From: an uncultured Marinobacter sp.
GTDB lineage: Bacteria; Pseudomonadota; Gammaproteobacteria; Pseudomonadales; Oleiphilaceae
Direction: 5' to 3'
DNA length: 64,000 nucleotides
Assembly (NCBI RefSeq): GCF_947259545.1
Contig: NZ_CAMYMK010000002.1
Span: forward strand, 744,001-808,000
Positions 42,590 to 52,573 of this stretch are shown in pieces; positions within the stretch are counted from its first letter, which is position 1, and the number at the start of each line of letters is the position of its first letter. The translations under genes and the position numbers were made by a program. A model generated the notes under the pieces. That model had not been told where the DNA came from. It worked only from the letters and a program-made list of their open reading frames with translations, and did no database searches.

Positions 42590-43132
42590 ATGGCGGACGT
42601 GAATAACCTGGTATGGATTGATCTGGAAATGACCGGTCTGGATCCGGAAAAGGAACGAATTATCGAGATGGCGACCATCGTCACCGACTCGGAGCTGAAG
42701 GTGGTGGCCGAAGGCCCGGTGATTGCCATCCATCAGTCAGATAGCCTGCTCGACGCCATGGATGAATGGTGCACCAAAACTCATGGTGAGAATGGTCTCA
42801 CCCAGCGGGTGAAAGACAGCAAGGTCTCCGAACGCGAAGCAGAACTGGAAACCCTTGAGTTCCTGAAGCAGTATCTGGAGCCCGGCAAGTCACCGCTGTG
42901 CGGCAACAGCATCGGCCAGGATCGGCGCTTTCTAGTGAAATACATGCCGGAACTGGAAGGCTTCTTCCATTACCGGAATCTGGATGTCAGCACCATCAAG
43001 GAATTGGCGCGGCGCTGGCGGCCGGATGTGCTGGCAGGTGTGAAGAAGCAGGGCAGTCATCTGGCGCTGGACGATATTCGTGACTCCATCAACGAACTGC
43101 GCCACTATCGGGAAACCTTTTTCAAATTATAA
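42590..43132 (+). CDS. orn: Oligoribonuclease
   Basis: This 180-residue DEDDh 3'-5' exonuclease degrades short RNA, including pGpG made by EAL phosphodiesterases. The exonuclease I motif is [11 protein letters not shown] near residue 9, followed by RIIEMATI. The later Asp/His pieces [13 protein letters not shown] and SHLALDDI are present. The ATG at 42590 is chosen because GAGGA lies about 8 nt before it; the longer frame would run into foldback copy 5. The stop overlaps the convergent queG stop by 6 bp. Confidence 0.96.
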   Translation: MADVNNLVWIDLEMTGLDPEKERIIEMATIVTDSELKVVAEGPVIAIHQSDSLLDAMDEWCTKTHGENGLTQRVKDSKVSEREAELETLEFLKQYLEPGKSPLCGNSIGQDRRFLVKYMPELEGFFHYRNLDVSTIKELARRWRPDVLAGVKKQGSHLALDDIRDSINELRHYRETFFKL

Positions 43133-44197
43133 GCCGTGCTGCCTCAGGGCCCATTGGACGTGTTCCCGCACCATGTCTGATGGGTGGTCCGCGCGCCTTT
43201 TCAGTGCCTCAATCACCGGGATGGTTGAGGGCGCGTTGCCGAGGCCGACCGCCAGGTTGCGGAGCCAGCCTTCGTAGCCGGTGCGGCGAATGGCCGAGCC
43301 CTCGGTGCGTTTCAGGAACTGCTCCTCCGTCCACATAAACAGCTCGGCCAGTTCGCTGTTGTTCAGGCCGTGCCGGGGCTGGAAATCGGGTTCCTGTGTG
43401 GGTTTGCTGAATTTGTTCCAGGGGCAGACCAACTGGCAGTCGTCGCAGCCGAACACCCGGTTGCCCATCAGCGGGCGCAGCTCTTCCGGGATGCTGTCCT
43501 TGAGTTCGATGGTCAGGTAACTGATGCACCTGCGGGCGTCCAGCAGGTGAGGGCCCTTGAAAGCGTCGGTGGGGCAGAGGTCCAGGCAGGCGCTGCAGCT
43601 GCCGCAGTGATCGGTTTCGAACGGCTCGTCCACCGGCAGCGGGGCGCTGGTGAAGATCTCCCCGAGGAAGAAAAACGAACCCGCTTTCGGGTGAATCACC
43701 ATGTTGTTCTTGCCAATCCAGCCCAGGCCCGCACGCTGGGCCAGGGCTCTTTCCAGAACCGGTGCGCTGTCGACGAAGGCGCGGTAATCGTGGCCGCTGA
43801 CGGCCTCGTCAATGCGTTTGGCCAGGGTGGCCAGGCGCTTTCGCATCAGTTTGTGGTAGTCCCGACCCAGCGCGTAGCGGGTGACATAGGCCTTTTCCCG
43901 GTTAGTGAGCGCTTCTTTCGGACTGTCCGGTGATGCCAGGTAATCCAGGCGTACGGAAATCACCCGAAGGGTGCCGGGCACCAGGGATGTGGGTGTATAG
44001 CGCTTGTCGCCATGGTCTCCCATGTACGTCATTTCGCCATGGTAGCCTTTTGCCAGCCAGCTCTTGAGACGCTCGCCATGGATGCCGGTATCCGGAAAGG
44101 TTATGCCCGCGTCACTGAAGCCCAGTTCCCGTGCCCAGGAGCGGATGGATTCCGGCAGGTTTTCAATCGCAGTGGTTGGTTTCGCGGTCATTTCCAT
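43127..44197 (-). CDS. queG: Epoxyqueuosine reductase
   Basis: This 356-residue cobalamin-dependent iron-sulfur enzyme performs the last step of queuosine synthesis in tRNA. Two 4Fe-4S motifs are visible, [16 protein letters not shown] near residue 195 and [11 protein letters not shown] near 245. A HEAT-like C-terminal end contains [18 protein letters not shown]. Two starts, 44197 and 44191, are possible; they differ by two residues. The 125-bp gap to nnr should hold divergent promoters. Confidence 0.94.
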   Translation of the reverse strand: MEMTAKPTTAIENLPESIRSWARELGFSDAGITFPDTGIHGERLKSWLAKGYHGEMTYMGDHGDKRYTPTSLVPGTLRVISVRLDYLASPDSPKEALTNREKAYVTRYALGRDYHKLMRKRLATLAKRIDEAVSGHDYRAFVDSAPVLERALAQRAGLGWIGKNNMVIHPKAGSFFFLGEIFTSAPLPVDEPFETDHCGSCSACLDLCPTDAFKGPHLLDARRCISYLTIELKDSIPEELRPLMGNRVFGCDDCQLVCPWNKFSKPTQEPDFQPRHGLNNSELAELFMWTEEQFLKRTEGSAIRRTGYEGWLRNLAVGLGNAPSTIPVIEALKRRADHPSDMVREHVQWALRQHGL

Positions 44198-44322
44198 GGG
44201 ATCAGGGTGAACGTACGGAATTTTAATCTGATTAAGTTATGACCTTTTTCTCTGTTTTGCTATTCTTTACAGGTATCTGGCCAATTTTCTTAAACTGATT
44301 TCTTTAGCTGGAGCGCGGGTGC

Positions 44323-45891
44323 ATGCCCCTGTCTGATTCACACAGTCTACCAGAAGACCTGTATTCCGCAGATGCTGTGCGGGAGATCGATCGTTATGTG
44401 ATTGATGAAAAAGGGGTTAATGGTTTCGACCTGATGCAGGCGGCAGCGGCCTCGGTCTTTCGCCGGCTGGTGAAACGGTGGCCAGAGCCAGGCCGGATCC
44501 TGGTGCTGTGTGGCGCGGGAAATAATGGCGGCGATGGTTATCTGGTGGCTGCCGCTGCCAAGCGCCATGGTCTGGATGTGAGTTGTGTGGCTGTAGCTCC
44601 GGTCAGGAAGCTGTCTGGCGATGCCCGTCTGGCCTGGCAGAAAGCAAAAAAGGATGGCGTTGATATCGTAGCTTGTGCCGGTATGGCGCCGGATGAGCTG
44701 GAAGCCCTGTTGGAATCAGCGAACCTGCTTGTGGACGCCATGCTGGGTACCGGCGTCTCAGGTGCACCGCGGGAGCCGTTTGCAGAGATGATCCGCCGCT
44801 GCGAATCTGCCCGGCTGCCCGTCGTGGCGGTAGATCTGCCATCGGGGCTGAATGCGACTACCGGTGCAGCAGCAGGAGATGTGATTCGGGCGGATATGAC
44901 GGTCACCTTTATCGGTCTGAAGGCGGGCCTGTTCACCGGGCATGGCCCGGAAGCCTGCGGTGAAATCTGCTTCGAGTCGCTGGAAACGGAACCGTGGCTG
45001 GAGGACTGGCGACAAGAGCCACTGGCGCTCCGGGTTGACTGGGCCTCAGTGTCGGCCTCTGTTCCGCGTCGGCCAGTCACCGCCCATAAGGGGCATTTTG
45101 GTCACGTGCTGGTGGTGGCTGGTGACAGGGGCTTTGGTGGCGCCGGTATCCTGGCTGCCGAGGCAGCCTCCCGTGCTGGTGCGGGGCTGGTCACTCTGGC
45201 GACGCGTCCTGAGTATGTTGCACCGGCGCTGGCGCGTTGTCCGTCGATCATGGTCCAGGGACTGATCCACGGCTCAGAGCTGCCCGCTTTGCTGGATGCC
45301 GCCGATGTGGTGGTATGCGGCCCGGGTATTGGCCGGAGCGCCTGGGGCCAGCAAATGCTCGAGCAGGTGATTGCCAGTGGCAAGCCCAGGGTTTTGGATG
45401 CCGATGCGCTGAATCTGATGGCCTCCCGGGTTGCGGTAAAGGACGATGTCCATATCCTGACGCCTCATCCGGGTGAGGCTGCGCGGTTGCTTAACTGTGA
45501 GGTGGCTGAAATCGAAGTGGACAGGGTCAAGGCTGCCGACAGGTTGTGTCAGGTGTTTGGTGGCACGGTGTTACTCAAGGGCGCAGGTACTGTCATCGCA
45601 TCAGGTGTGGAGGCGCCCAGGATTGTTGCTGGCAGTAATCCGGGGATGGCAACAGGAGGCATGGGAGACGTGCTTTCGGGTATCATAGGCGCCTTGTACG
45701 GGCAACTGGGTAATCCGCTGCACGCTGCCAGCACCGGGGCCTGCCTGCATTTGGCGGCTGCCAACCTTGCCGCCCGGAGTAAAGGTTTTATGGGGCTGTT
45801 GCCGGGCGATGTGATTGATGCCGTGCCGGGGGTATTGGCAGAAACTGAAAGGAAGCGTGGCAGCTTGCAAGCGATAGAGTCGGGAACGTAA
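44323..45891 (+). CDS. nnr: Bifunctional NAD(P)H-hydrate epimerase/dehydratase
   Basis: This 522-residue repair enzyme restores hydrated NAD(P)H. The N-terminal YjeF epimerase domain has CGAGNNGGDGYLVA near residue 66 and DLPSGLNATTG near 167. The C-terminal ADP-dependent dehydratase domain has TPHPGEAARLL near 382 and the GMATGGMGDVLSGI phosphate-binding motif near 438. It begins a run of overlapping genes (nnr-tsaE-amiB-mutL-miaA-hfq); its stop shares a base with the tsaE start (TAATG). Confidence 0.95.
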   Translation: MPLSDSHSLPEDLYSADAVREIDRYVIDEKGVNGFDLMQAAAASVFRRLVKRWPEPGRILVLCGAGNNGGDGYLVAAAAKRHGLDVSCVAVAPVRKLSGDARLAWQKAKKDGVDIVACAGMAPDELEALLESANLLVDAMLGTGVSGAPREPFAEMIRRCESARLPVVAVDLPSGLNATTGAAAGDVIRADMTVTFIGLKAGLFTGHGPEACGEICFESLETEPWLEDWRQEPLALRVDWASVSASVPRRPVTAHKGHFGHVLVVAGDRGFGGAGILAAEAASRAGAGLVTLATRPEYVAPALARCPSIMVQGLIHGSELPALLDAADVVVCGPGIGRSAWGQQMLEQVIASGKPRVLDADALNLMASRVAVKDDVHILTPHPGEAARLLNCEVAEIEVDRVKAADRLCQVFGGTVLLKGAGTVIASGVEAPRIVAGSNPGMATGGMGDVLSGIIGALYGQLGNPLHAASTGACLHLAAANLAARSKGFMGLLPGDVIDAVPGVLAETERKRGSLQAIESGT

Positions 45892-46421
45892 TGCAGTCTG
45901 ATCAACAGGAATTTCGCATCTTTCTGGCTGACGAAGCCGCCACGGAAGCACTGGGGGGGCAGTTGGCAAAAGCGGTCGTAGGTGCCGGGCATGGAGGAAT
46001 CCTGTTCCTGAAGGGCAACCTGGGGATGGGCAAAACCACGCTGAGCCGGGGCTTCATGAGAGGGTTGGGGCATGAAGGGGCGGTCAAGAGCCCGACCTAC
46101 ACCCTGGTGGAGCCCTACGAGCACCTCCAACCAGCGGCGTTCCATTTCGATCTCTATCGGCTGGGTGATCCGGAAGAACTGGAATACATGGGAATTCGGG
46201 ATTATTTCGAAGGTGGCAATGTTTGCCTGATCGAGTGGCCGGATAGAGGGCAGGGTGTTTTGCCTCAAGCAGATCTTGAGATCTCCCTCGAGCGGGAAGG
46301 CAAGGGGCGTTCAGCGAGACTGGCGTCGGGAACGAAGAACGGTGAGTTACTGTTGGCGATGCTAGAGGATGCTGGCAACAACCGATCCGACACAGCTTCA
46401 GATCAGGACAAGCGCGGGTGA
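45891..46421 (+). CDS. tsaE: tRNA threonylcarbamoyladenosine ATPase TsaE
   Basis: This 176-residue ATPase of the t6A synthesis complex has the Walker A motif GNLGMGKTTLSRG near residue 43, followed by KSPTYTLVEPYE and the HFDLYRLGDPEELEYMG signature near residue 85. It is slightly longer than E. coli YjeE at the C-terminus. It overlaps amiB by 4 bp. It acts with TsaB, TsaC and TsaD, which are not in the window. Confidence 0.94.
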   Translation: MQSDQQEFRIFLADEAATEALGGQLAKAVVGAGHGGILFLKGNLGMGKTTLSRGFMRGLGHEGAVKSPTYTLVEPYEHLQPAAFHFDLYRLGDPEELEYMGIRDYFEGGNVCLIEWPDRGQGVLPQADLEISLEREGKGRSARLASGTKNGELLLAMLEDAGNNRSDTASDQDKRG

Positions 46422-47788
46422 GCAGTATGACAATCATCAGAGCATTAAGAACTTCGATGGCAGCCGCTATGCTTGCCATGCTGCTGGTCTGGCCAGTGGC
46501 TGCCATGGCGGGTAAAGACGTGGAAAGTGTGCGTATCTGGCCTGCGCCTGACCACACAAGGCTGGTTCTGGACATCGCGGGCAAGGTGGAGCACAACGTG
46601 TTTTCATTGTCAGGACCTTCCAGATTGGTGATCGATATGAAGGATGTCACCCTGAAGGCCGACTTTTCTGCGCTGGACCTGTCCGGGAGCCCGATTCAGA
46701 GAATCCGGAGCGCCCCCCGCAACGGCAATGACCTGCGGGTCGTGCTGGATCTGAAAAGCGAAATCAAGCCCCGAAGTTTCCAGTTGGAGCCCAACCAGCA
46801 GTATGGTCATCGCCTGGTGGTGGACCTGATCGATGAGGGCGGCCTGAAGGTACAGAAAGCCGCCAAACCGACCGTCACTGATCATGCCAGTGGCAAACGG
46901 GATATTATCGTGGTGATTGATGCGGGCCATGGTGGTGAGGATCCGGGGGCTATCGGACCGAGAGGGACTCGCGAGAAGGATGTTGTGCTGTCCATGGCGA
47001 AAACCCTGCAGCGGATCATTGACGGGAAACCCGGCTTCACGGCCAAGCTGACGCGCACGGGTGATTATTACATTGATCTTCGAAGCCGGACCTTGCTCGC
47101 CAGAAAGCACAATGCGGACCTGTTCGTGTCGGTCCATGCGGACGCGTTCAGGACACCGCAACCGAGGGGGGCCTCTGTGTTTGCATTGTCCCAGCGTGGT
47201 GCGACCAGTGAATCCGCGCGCTGGCTGGCCCAGAGTGAAAACCGTTCCGATCTCATTGGTGGCGCAGGCGGTGTGTCCCTGAACGGCCGTGATGAAATGC
47301 TGGCGGGTGTGCTTCTGGATCTGTCCATGACCGCCAGTATCAACTCCAGCCTGGGAATCGGTAGTTCAATCCTTGGTGAACTTGGGAATGTCACCAAGCT
47401 GCACAAGCGTGGCGTAGAGCAGGCTGCCTTTGTGGTGTTGAAGTCACCGGATATCCCGTCACTGCTGGTGGAGGCAGGCTTTATTTCCAATCCGCAGGAA
47501 GAGAGGAACCTGTCCAGCTCATCCTATCAACGCAAACTGGCTAATGCCGTTTTCGATGGTATCTACGACTATTTCTCGGACACACCGCCCCCTGGCACGT
47601 TACTCGCAGCACAAAAGATGAACAGGCAGGGCGGTAACTCGGTGAGTCAGTATCGGATTCGACGTGGCGACACCCTGTCAGACCTGGCGCGGGAGAACCA
47701 GATTTCTGTCAGTGAGCTGATGCGATTTAACGGCCTGAACAACGACCGTGTTATGGTAGGGCAAACCATTCGTATTCCTGCTTCCTGA
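46418..47788 (+). CDS. amiB: N-acetylmuramoyl-L-alanine amidase with AMIN and LysM domains
   Basis: This 456-residue periplasmic amidase has a signal peptide (hydrophobic [17 protein letters not shown]), an AMIN domain (about 30-135), a catalytic zinc amidase_3 domain (about 165-385) and a C-terminal LysM (410-455). Zinc-ligand motifs are [22 protein letters not shown] and [11 protein letters not shown]. It splits septal peptidoglycan during division. Start is GTG at 46418 overlapping tsaE; an ATG at 46427 is equally possible. The presence of LysM is typical of Pseudomonas-type AmiB. Confidence 0.93.
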   Translation: MSSMTIIRALRTSMAAAMLAMLLVWPVAAMAGKDVESVRIWPAPDHTRLVLDIAGKVEHNVFSLSGPSRLVIDMKDVTLKADFSALDLSGSPIQRIRSAPRNGNDLRVVLDLKSEIKPRSFQLEPNQQYGHRLVVDLIDEGGLKVQKAAKPTVTDHASGKRDIIVVIDAGHGGEDPGAIGPRGTREKDVVLSMAKTLQRIIDGKPGFTAKLTRTGDYYIDLRSRTLLARKHNADLFVSVHADAFRTPQPRGASVFALSQRGATSESARWLAQSENRSDLIGGAGGVSLNGRDEMLAGVLLDLSMTASINSSLGIGSSILGELGNVTKLHKRGVEQAAFVVLKSPDIPSLLVEAGFISNPQEERNLSSSSYQRKLANAVFDGIYDYFSDTPPPGTLLAAQKMNRQGGNSVSQYRIRRGDTLSDLARENQISVSELMRFNGLNNDRVMVGQTIRIPAS

Positions 47789-47808
47789 ACAAGAGGTTTT
47801 TCCGAAAC

Positions 47809-49734
47809 ATGCCCGCCATCCGATTGCTGACTCCACGGCTTGCGAACCAGATTGCCGCAGGCGAAGTGGTGGAGCGCCCCGCTTCTGTTGTCAAGGAACT
47901 GGTGGAAAACGCCCTGGATGCCGGCGCCAACCGGGTTGATATCGATGTAGAGCAGGGTGGTGTGAAGCTGATTCGGGTGCGGGACGATGGCTCCGGCATC
48001 GGTGAAGCCGATTTACCCCTGGCGCTCAGTCGCCACGCTACCAGCAAGATAGAAAGCCTGGATGATCTGGAGGCGGTCGCCTCCCTGGGGTTTCGTGGTG
48101 AGGCCCTGGCCAGCATCAGCTCCGTGTCGCGCCTTGCCCTGACGTCCAGGACGGAAGCGCAGGAAGCGGCATCCCGTGTCGAAGTCGAAGGTCGTGACAT
48201 GGACGCCCGGATTTCACCCGCTGCTCACCCTGTGGGCACAACCGTGGAAGTGCGGGATCTGTTCTTCAACACGCCGGCCCGCCGCAAATTCCTGAGAACC
48301 GAAAAGACCGAGTTTAACCACGTCGAGGAGTGCGTTCGAAGGCAGGCGCTGAGTCGGTTTGATGCCGGGTTTACCCTGCGCCACAACCAGCGTGTTATCC
48401 AGAGCCTGCGCCCGGCGGAGAATCCCCTGGACCGGGAGCGCCGTATCGGTTCCCTGTGCGGCCAGCAGTTCATAGATAATGCGGTGGTGATTGATGCCGA
48501 GGCAACCGGGCTGCGCCTCTGGGGTTGGGTTGCCCTGCCAACCTTCTCGCGCAGTCAGGCGGACCTGCAGTACTTCTTCGTCAATGGCCGGGTCATTCGT
48601 GATCGTCTGGTCGCACACGCCGTGCGGCAAGCCTACCGGGATGTCCTGTACAACAATCGTCATCCGGCGTTTGTCCTGTATCTGGAAGTGGATCCGGCCA
48701 CGGTGGATGTGAATGTTCACCCGACCAAGCACGAAGTGCGATTCCGCGACGGCAGGCTGGTACACGATTTCATTTTCAGGACCCTCCACAAGGCACTGGC
48801 GGATGTTCGTCCGGATGACCATCTGCGTGGCGCCGTTGCCCAGTCTGCGGTGAGGGAAGACGTCGGAGGTACTGGCGTTGTTGGTGGTGCATCTTCTTTT
48901 CCTGGTGGCAACGCAGCATCGTCAGCCGATCAGCAGATGTCCCGCAGTTGGGGAGAAACCGCGTCCGTATTTCCGTCACAGGGGAGTGGCGGGCATCAGC
49001 CGCAACCGCACCATGAGTGGCAGGCCCGGGATCAGATGGGCTTCTATCAGTCCCTGAATGAAGGTGGCGGCCTGGCCGGTCGGGAGCAAAGTGCGCCTGT
49101 GTCGGACCTTGCCGTGGGGCAGCCTACGCCGCCGACGGACGGTGAAGCTGAGCCGCCACTGGGATACGCCATCGCGCAATTGCATGGTATTTATATCCTG
49201 GCCCAGAGCCGGCAGGGGATGATCGTCGTGGATATGCATGCGGCTCATGAACGTATCACCTACGAGCGCATGAAGCGGGCGCTGGAAGCTCAGGATCTGA
49301 AGAGTCAGCCATTGCTGGTGCCAGTATCACTGGCGGTCAGCCAGAAAGAGGCGGCCCTGGCGGAAACCCATGGCAGCGAACTCCAGCAGTTGGGGCTCCA
49401 GGTGGAGCGCATTGGTCCGGAAACCCTGGCCATCCGGCAGGTGCCTGCCCTTTTGCGGGGCGCGGATACCGAACAATTGGTGCGTGACATCCTGGCCGAT
49501 CTGATAGAAAACGGCCAGAGTGATCGGGTTGAGGCGGTGACCCACGAACTGCTGGGTACCATGGCCTGTCATGGGTCGGTCCGGGCAAACCGGCAGTTGA
49601 CCATTCCGGAAATGAACACCTTGTTGCGGGATATGGAAGCGACCGAACGCAGTGGTCAGTGCAATCATGGTCGTCCTACCTGGACGGTCGTGACCCTCTC
49701 CGAGCTGGACAAACTGTTCCTGAGAGGGCGTTAA
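47809..49734 (+). CDS. mutL: DNA mismatch repair protein MutL
   Basis: This 641-residue protein has the GHKL ATPase N-terminus with [11 protein letters not shown] near residue 30, DDGSGI near 62 and [11 protein letters not shown] near 95. After a Gly/Ser/Gln-rich linker (350-430) the C-terminal dimerisation domain contains [12 protein letters not shown], which matches the DxHA(x)2E(x)4E endonuclease signature. This suggests a nicking MutL as in Pseudomonas and Gram-positives, in contrast to E. coli, where MutH cuts. [10 protein letters not shown] completes the metal site near the C-terminus. Confidence 0.95.
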   Translation: MPAIRLLTPRLANQIAAGEVVERPASVVKELVENALDAGANRVDIDVEQGGVKLIRVRDDGSGIGEADLPLALSRHATSKIESLDDLEAVASLGFRGEALASISSVSRLALTSRTEAQEAASRVEVEGRDMDARISPAAHPVGTTVEVRDLFFNTPARRKFLRTEKTEFNHVEECVRRQALSRFDAGFTLRHNQRVIQSLRPAENPLDRERRIGSLCGQQFIDNAVVIDAEATGLRLWGWVALPTFSRSQADLQYFFVNGRVIRDRLVAHAVRQAYRDVLYNNRHPAFVLYLEVDPATVDVNVHPTKHEVRFRDGRLVHDFIFRTLHKALADVRPDDHLRGAVAQSAVREDVGGTGVVGGASSFPGGNAASSADQQMSRSWGETASVFPSQGSGGHQPQPHHEWQARDQMGFYQSLNEGGGLAGREQSAPVSDLAVGQPTPPTDGEAEPPLGYAIAQLHGIYILAQSRQGMIVVDMHAAHERITYERMKRALEAQDLKSQPLLVPVSLAVSQKEAALAETHGSELQQLGLQVERIGPETLAIRQVPALLRGADTEQLVRDILADLIENGQSDRVEAVTHELLGTMACHGSVRANRQLTIPEMNTLLRDMEATERSGQCNHGRPTWTVVTLSELDKLFLRGR

Positions 49735-49741
49735 GGGCACC

Positions 49742-50791
49742 ATGGCTGATCATCTGTGCCGGGCTTCCCGGTTGCCCCCTGCTATTTTTCTGATGGGCCC
49801 GACCGCATCCGGCAAGACCGACCTTGCCATGGCGTTGTGTGACCAGTTGCCTTGCGACATCATCAGCGTTGACTCGGCGATGATTTACCGGGGCATGGAT
49901 ATTGGTACCGCAAAGCCGTCAGCGGAGGAACTTGCCCGGGCGCCCCATCGTCTGATTGATATCTGTGATCCGGCCGAAAGGTATTCGGCTGCCGATTTCC
50001 GGCGGGATGCCCTGCGGGAGATGGCGGCCATTACCCAGGCTGGCAGGATTCCGCTGCTGGTGGGCGGTACCATGATGTATTTCAAGGCTTTGCTTCATGG
50101 TATGTCGGATCTGCCATCCGCGGACCCGGAGCTCCGCAGTGGACTGGAGAAGGAGGCCGGGGAAAAAGGGTGGGCCGCGCTGCATGAGGAGCTGGCAGCC
50201 CGGGACCCGGTCGCCGCAAGGCTGATACACCCGAACAACCGTCAGCGGCTGATAAGAGCTCTGGAAGTCGTGCGCCTGACAGGGCGGCCAATCTCTGAAC
50301 TCTGGCAACAATCGGGCGACGAGGGCGCGAATGGGAATGGCAAGCCCTCTAATGTCGAGGATTACACCTATTTTACTCAATGGCAGGCAGACGAATCCTC
50401 ATCGCTTCCGTATACTGTTGTGCAACTTGCTGTTGCTCCCACCGACAGAAAGGTCCTTCACGAGCGGATACGTCTGCGTTTCATGAAAATGCTGGAGGCC
50501 GGCTTTCTGGAGGAAGTCCGGGCGCTGATGGCCCGGGGAGACCTTGAAGCGGGTTTGCCTTCCATGCGTTGTGTCGGATACCGCCAAGCGTGGCATCACC
50601 TGGCCGGTGATGACGACTATGACACCATGATTAGCAAGGGTGTGGCTGCGACCCGCCAGTTGGCAAAACGGCAGCTAACCTGGTTGCGAAAGTGGTCCGA
50701 TGTGGACTGGCTCGACAGTGACGATAGATATATCACTGAAACGGCCTTGAAAATTATCAGACTTCGCACCACATTTAAATCTGAAAAATGA
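49742..50791 (+). CDS. miaA: tRNA dimethylallyltransferase
   Basis: This 349-residue enzyme adds dimethylallyl to A37 of tRNAs reading codons that begin with U. The P-loop [12 protein letters not shown] is near residue 20, [16 protein letters not shown] near 42 and the tRNA-binding [19 protein letters not shown] near 105. It starts 8 bp after mutL, and the order mutL-miaA-hfq-hflX is the classic amiB-to-hflC superoperon. Slightly longer than the E. coli enzyme, with an extra segment near residues 190-205. Confidence 0.95.
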   Translation: MADHLCRASRLPPAIFLMGPTASGKTDLAMALCDQLPCDIISVDSAMIYRGMDIGTAKPSAEELARAPHRLIDICDPAERYSAADFRRDALREMAAITQAGRIPLLVGGTMMYFKALLHGMSDLPSADPELRSGLEKEAGEKGWAALHEELAARDPVAARLIHPNNRQRLIRALEVVRLTGRPISELWQQSGDEGANGNGKPSNVEDYTYFTQWQADESSSLPYTVVQLAVAPTDRKVLHERIRLRFMKMLEAGFLEEVRALMARGDLEAGLPSMRCVGYRQAWHHLAGDDDYDTMISKGVAATRQLAKRQLTWLRKWSDVDWLDSDDRYITETALKIIRLRTTFKSEK

Positions 50792-50825
50792 CGATCTGCA
50801 CTTACTTATAAACAGGAGAAAACAC

Positions 50826-51077
50826 ATGTCAAAAGGGCATTCTTTACAAGACCCTTACCTCAATGCATTACGCAAGGAGCGCATTCCGGTTTCCATCTTT
50901 CTGGTCAATGGCATCAAGCTTCAGGGCCAGATTGAATCTTTTGACCAATTCGTGATTTTGCTGAAAAACACTGTCAGCCAGATGGTCTACAAGCACGCCA
51001 TTTCTACCGTTGTACCGGCCCGGAACGTACGTATTCCGCCGCAGGCACCTGGCGGAGAAGGTGAGGTTGAAGACTGA
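50826..51077 (+). CDS. hfq: RNA chaperone Hfq
   Basis: This 83-residue Sm-like hexameric RNA chaperone pairs small RNAs with mRNAs. It carries the usual [21 protein letters not shown]-terminus, the Sm1 region [27 protein letters not shown] segment and the Sm2 motif [10 protein letters not shown]. An AGGAG site lies 6-7 nt before the ATG. A strong hairpin with T run follows, so hfq can be transcribed separately from hflX. Confidence 0.97.
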   Translation: MSKGHSLQDPYLNALRKERIPVSIFLVNGIKLQGQIESFDQFVILLKNTVSQMVYKHAISTVVPARNVRIPPQAPGGEGEVED

Positions 51078-51100
51078 GTTGTCCGGTTTTCCGGTATTGC

Positions 51101-51157
51101 CACCCGCGTTTCCAACGAACCCCCTGGCGGTTCCGAGGAGCGCGGGTGTTTGTTTTT
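51101..51157 (+). terminator. Terminator/attenuator between hfq and hflX
   Basis: CACCCGCG at 51101-51108 pairs with CGCGGGTG at 51141-51148, enclosing a second hairpin (GAACC/GGTTC). The stem is followed by TTTGTTTTT. It lies 24 bp after hfq and 40 bp before hflX, so it should reduce read-through into the hfl genes. Confidence 0.75.
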
Positions 51158-51196
51158 ATGAGGCTAACGGTTTGACTGTTTCGGAGTTGTTACCAC

Positions 51197-52495
51197 TTGT
51201 TTGAGCGTCCCGACGTTGGTGAAAGGGCAATTGTCGTCCATATTGATTTTTCCTCTCACGAAGAGACTGAAGACCCGGATGAGTTTCGGGAGCTGGTGAC
51301 CTCCGCCGGAGTAGAGCCGGTGGGCCTGGTGACTGGTTCCAGAAAACAGCCAAGCCCCCGCCTGTTTGTCGGGGAAGGCAAACTGGAAGAGATTCGCGAT
51401 GCGGTCGCCGCGAATGAAGCAGACGTGGTCCTGTTCAATCATGCTCTGAGCCCCTCCCAGGAACGTAATGTCGAGCGTGAACTCAGGTGTCGGGTCCTGG
51501 ATCGTACCGGTGTCATTCTGGATATTTTTGCCCAGCGTGCACGAACCCATGAAGGCAAGCTTCAGGTGGAGCTCGCTCAACTCGAGCATATGTCGACACG
51601 ACTCGTTCGTGGCTGGACGCACCTTGAGCGTCAGAAAGGGGGGATCGGTCTTCGCGGGCCTGGTGAAACCCAACTGGAAACGGATCGCCGGTTACTTCGT
51701 GAACGAATCAAGTCCATTCACAAGCGGTTGGAGAAGGTTCGTCGTCAGCGTAACCAGGGGCGCCGGGCCCGTAAGCGTGCAGATATTCCAACCGTTTCTC
51801 TGGTGGGCTACACCAACGCGGGAAAATCGACACTGTTCAACCATATCACCACTTCGTCCGTATATGCTGCGGATCAGTTATTTGCGACGCTGGATCCGAC
51901 GTTGCGGCGGCTGGAACTTCCGGACATTGGGCCGGTCGTATTGGCGGATACCGTCGGGTTTATCCGCCATTTGCCCCACAAACTAGTGGAAGCCTTCCGC
52001 GCGACACTTGAGGAAACCACCGAGGCAACCCTGTTGCTCCATATCATTGACTGTCATGATAGTCGTCGTGACGAAAACATGGAGCAGGTGGAAGAAGTGC
52101 TGGCCGAAATCGGCGCCGATGAAATCCCGGTGCTTCAGGTCTTTAATAAAATCGACCTGCTTGATAGTTTTACTCCGCGTATTGAGCGTAACGAGGACGG
52201 CTTGCCGGTCAGGGTGTGGTTGTCAGCGGTCACGGGTGAGGGGATTCAAGGGCTGTTTGACGCGATTGTTGAGCGTCTGGCTGAGGATGTCATTCACCAG
52301 TTTGTGTTGCTGGGCCCGCGGGACGGCAAGCTCAGGGCGCTCCTCCATCAAGCCGGTTCGGTGTTGAGTGAAGAGCATCGGGACAGCGGTGATACAGTGC
52401 TGGAGGTGCGCCTGCAGCACCGGGACTGGCTCCAGTTGTTGAGCCGGGCCGGTATAAAGGAAAATGAGATCAGATTAGACGCAAGGGAGGCGTAG
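51197..52495 (+). CDS. hflX: Ribosome-associated GTPase HflX
   Basis: This 432-residue GTPase splits stalled or heat-damaged ribosomes. The N-terminal domain includes LFVGEGKLEEI and FNHALSPSQERNVE; a coiled-coil linker includes GGIGLRGPGETQLETDRR near residue 155. The G domain has GYTNAGKSTLFN near 205, DTVGFI near 252 and NKID near 325. The start is TTG at 51197, giving MFERPDVGERA, like the Pseudomonas N-terminus; GGAG lies 11 nt upstream. Confidence 0.94.
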   Translation: MFERPDVGERAIVVHIDFSSHEETEDPDEFRELVTSAGVEPVGLVTGSRKQPSPRLFVGEGKLEEIRDAVAANEADVVLFNHALSPSQERNVERELRCRVLDRTGVILDIFAQRARTHEGKLQVELAQLEHMSTRLVRGWTHLERQKGGIGLRGPGETQLETDRRLLRERIKSIHKRLEKVRRQRNQGRRARKRADIPTVSLVGYTNAGKSTLFNHITTSSVYAADQLFATLDPTLRRLELPDIGPVVLADTVGFIRHLPHKLVEAFRATLEETTEATLLLHIIDCHDSRRDENMEQVEEVLAEIGADEIPVLQVFNKIDLLDSFTPRIERNEDGLPVRVWLSAVTGEGIQGLFDAIVERLAEDVIHQFVLLGPRDGKLRALLHQAGSVLSEEHRDSGDTVLEVRLQHRDWLQLLSRAGIKENEIRLDAREA

Positions 52496-52573
52496 GCCGG
52501 CAACGCTATTGCCGGGGCGCTTATAAATCCCTAGTATTTGCAGCCATTCTATCAGTCAGGAACGGAGAGCATT

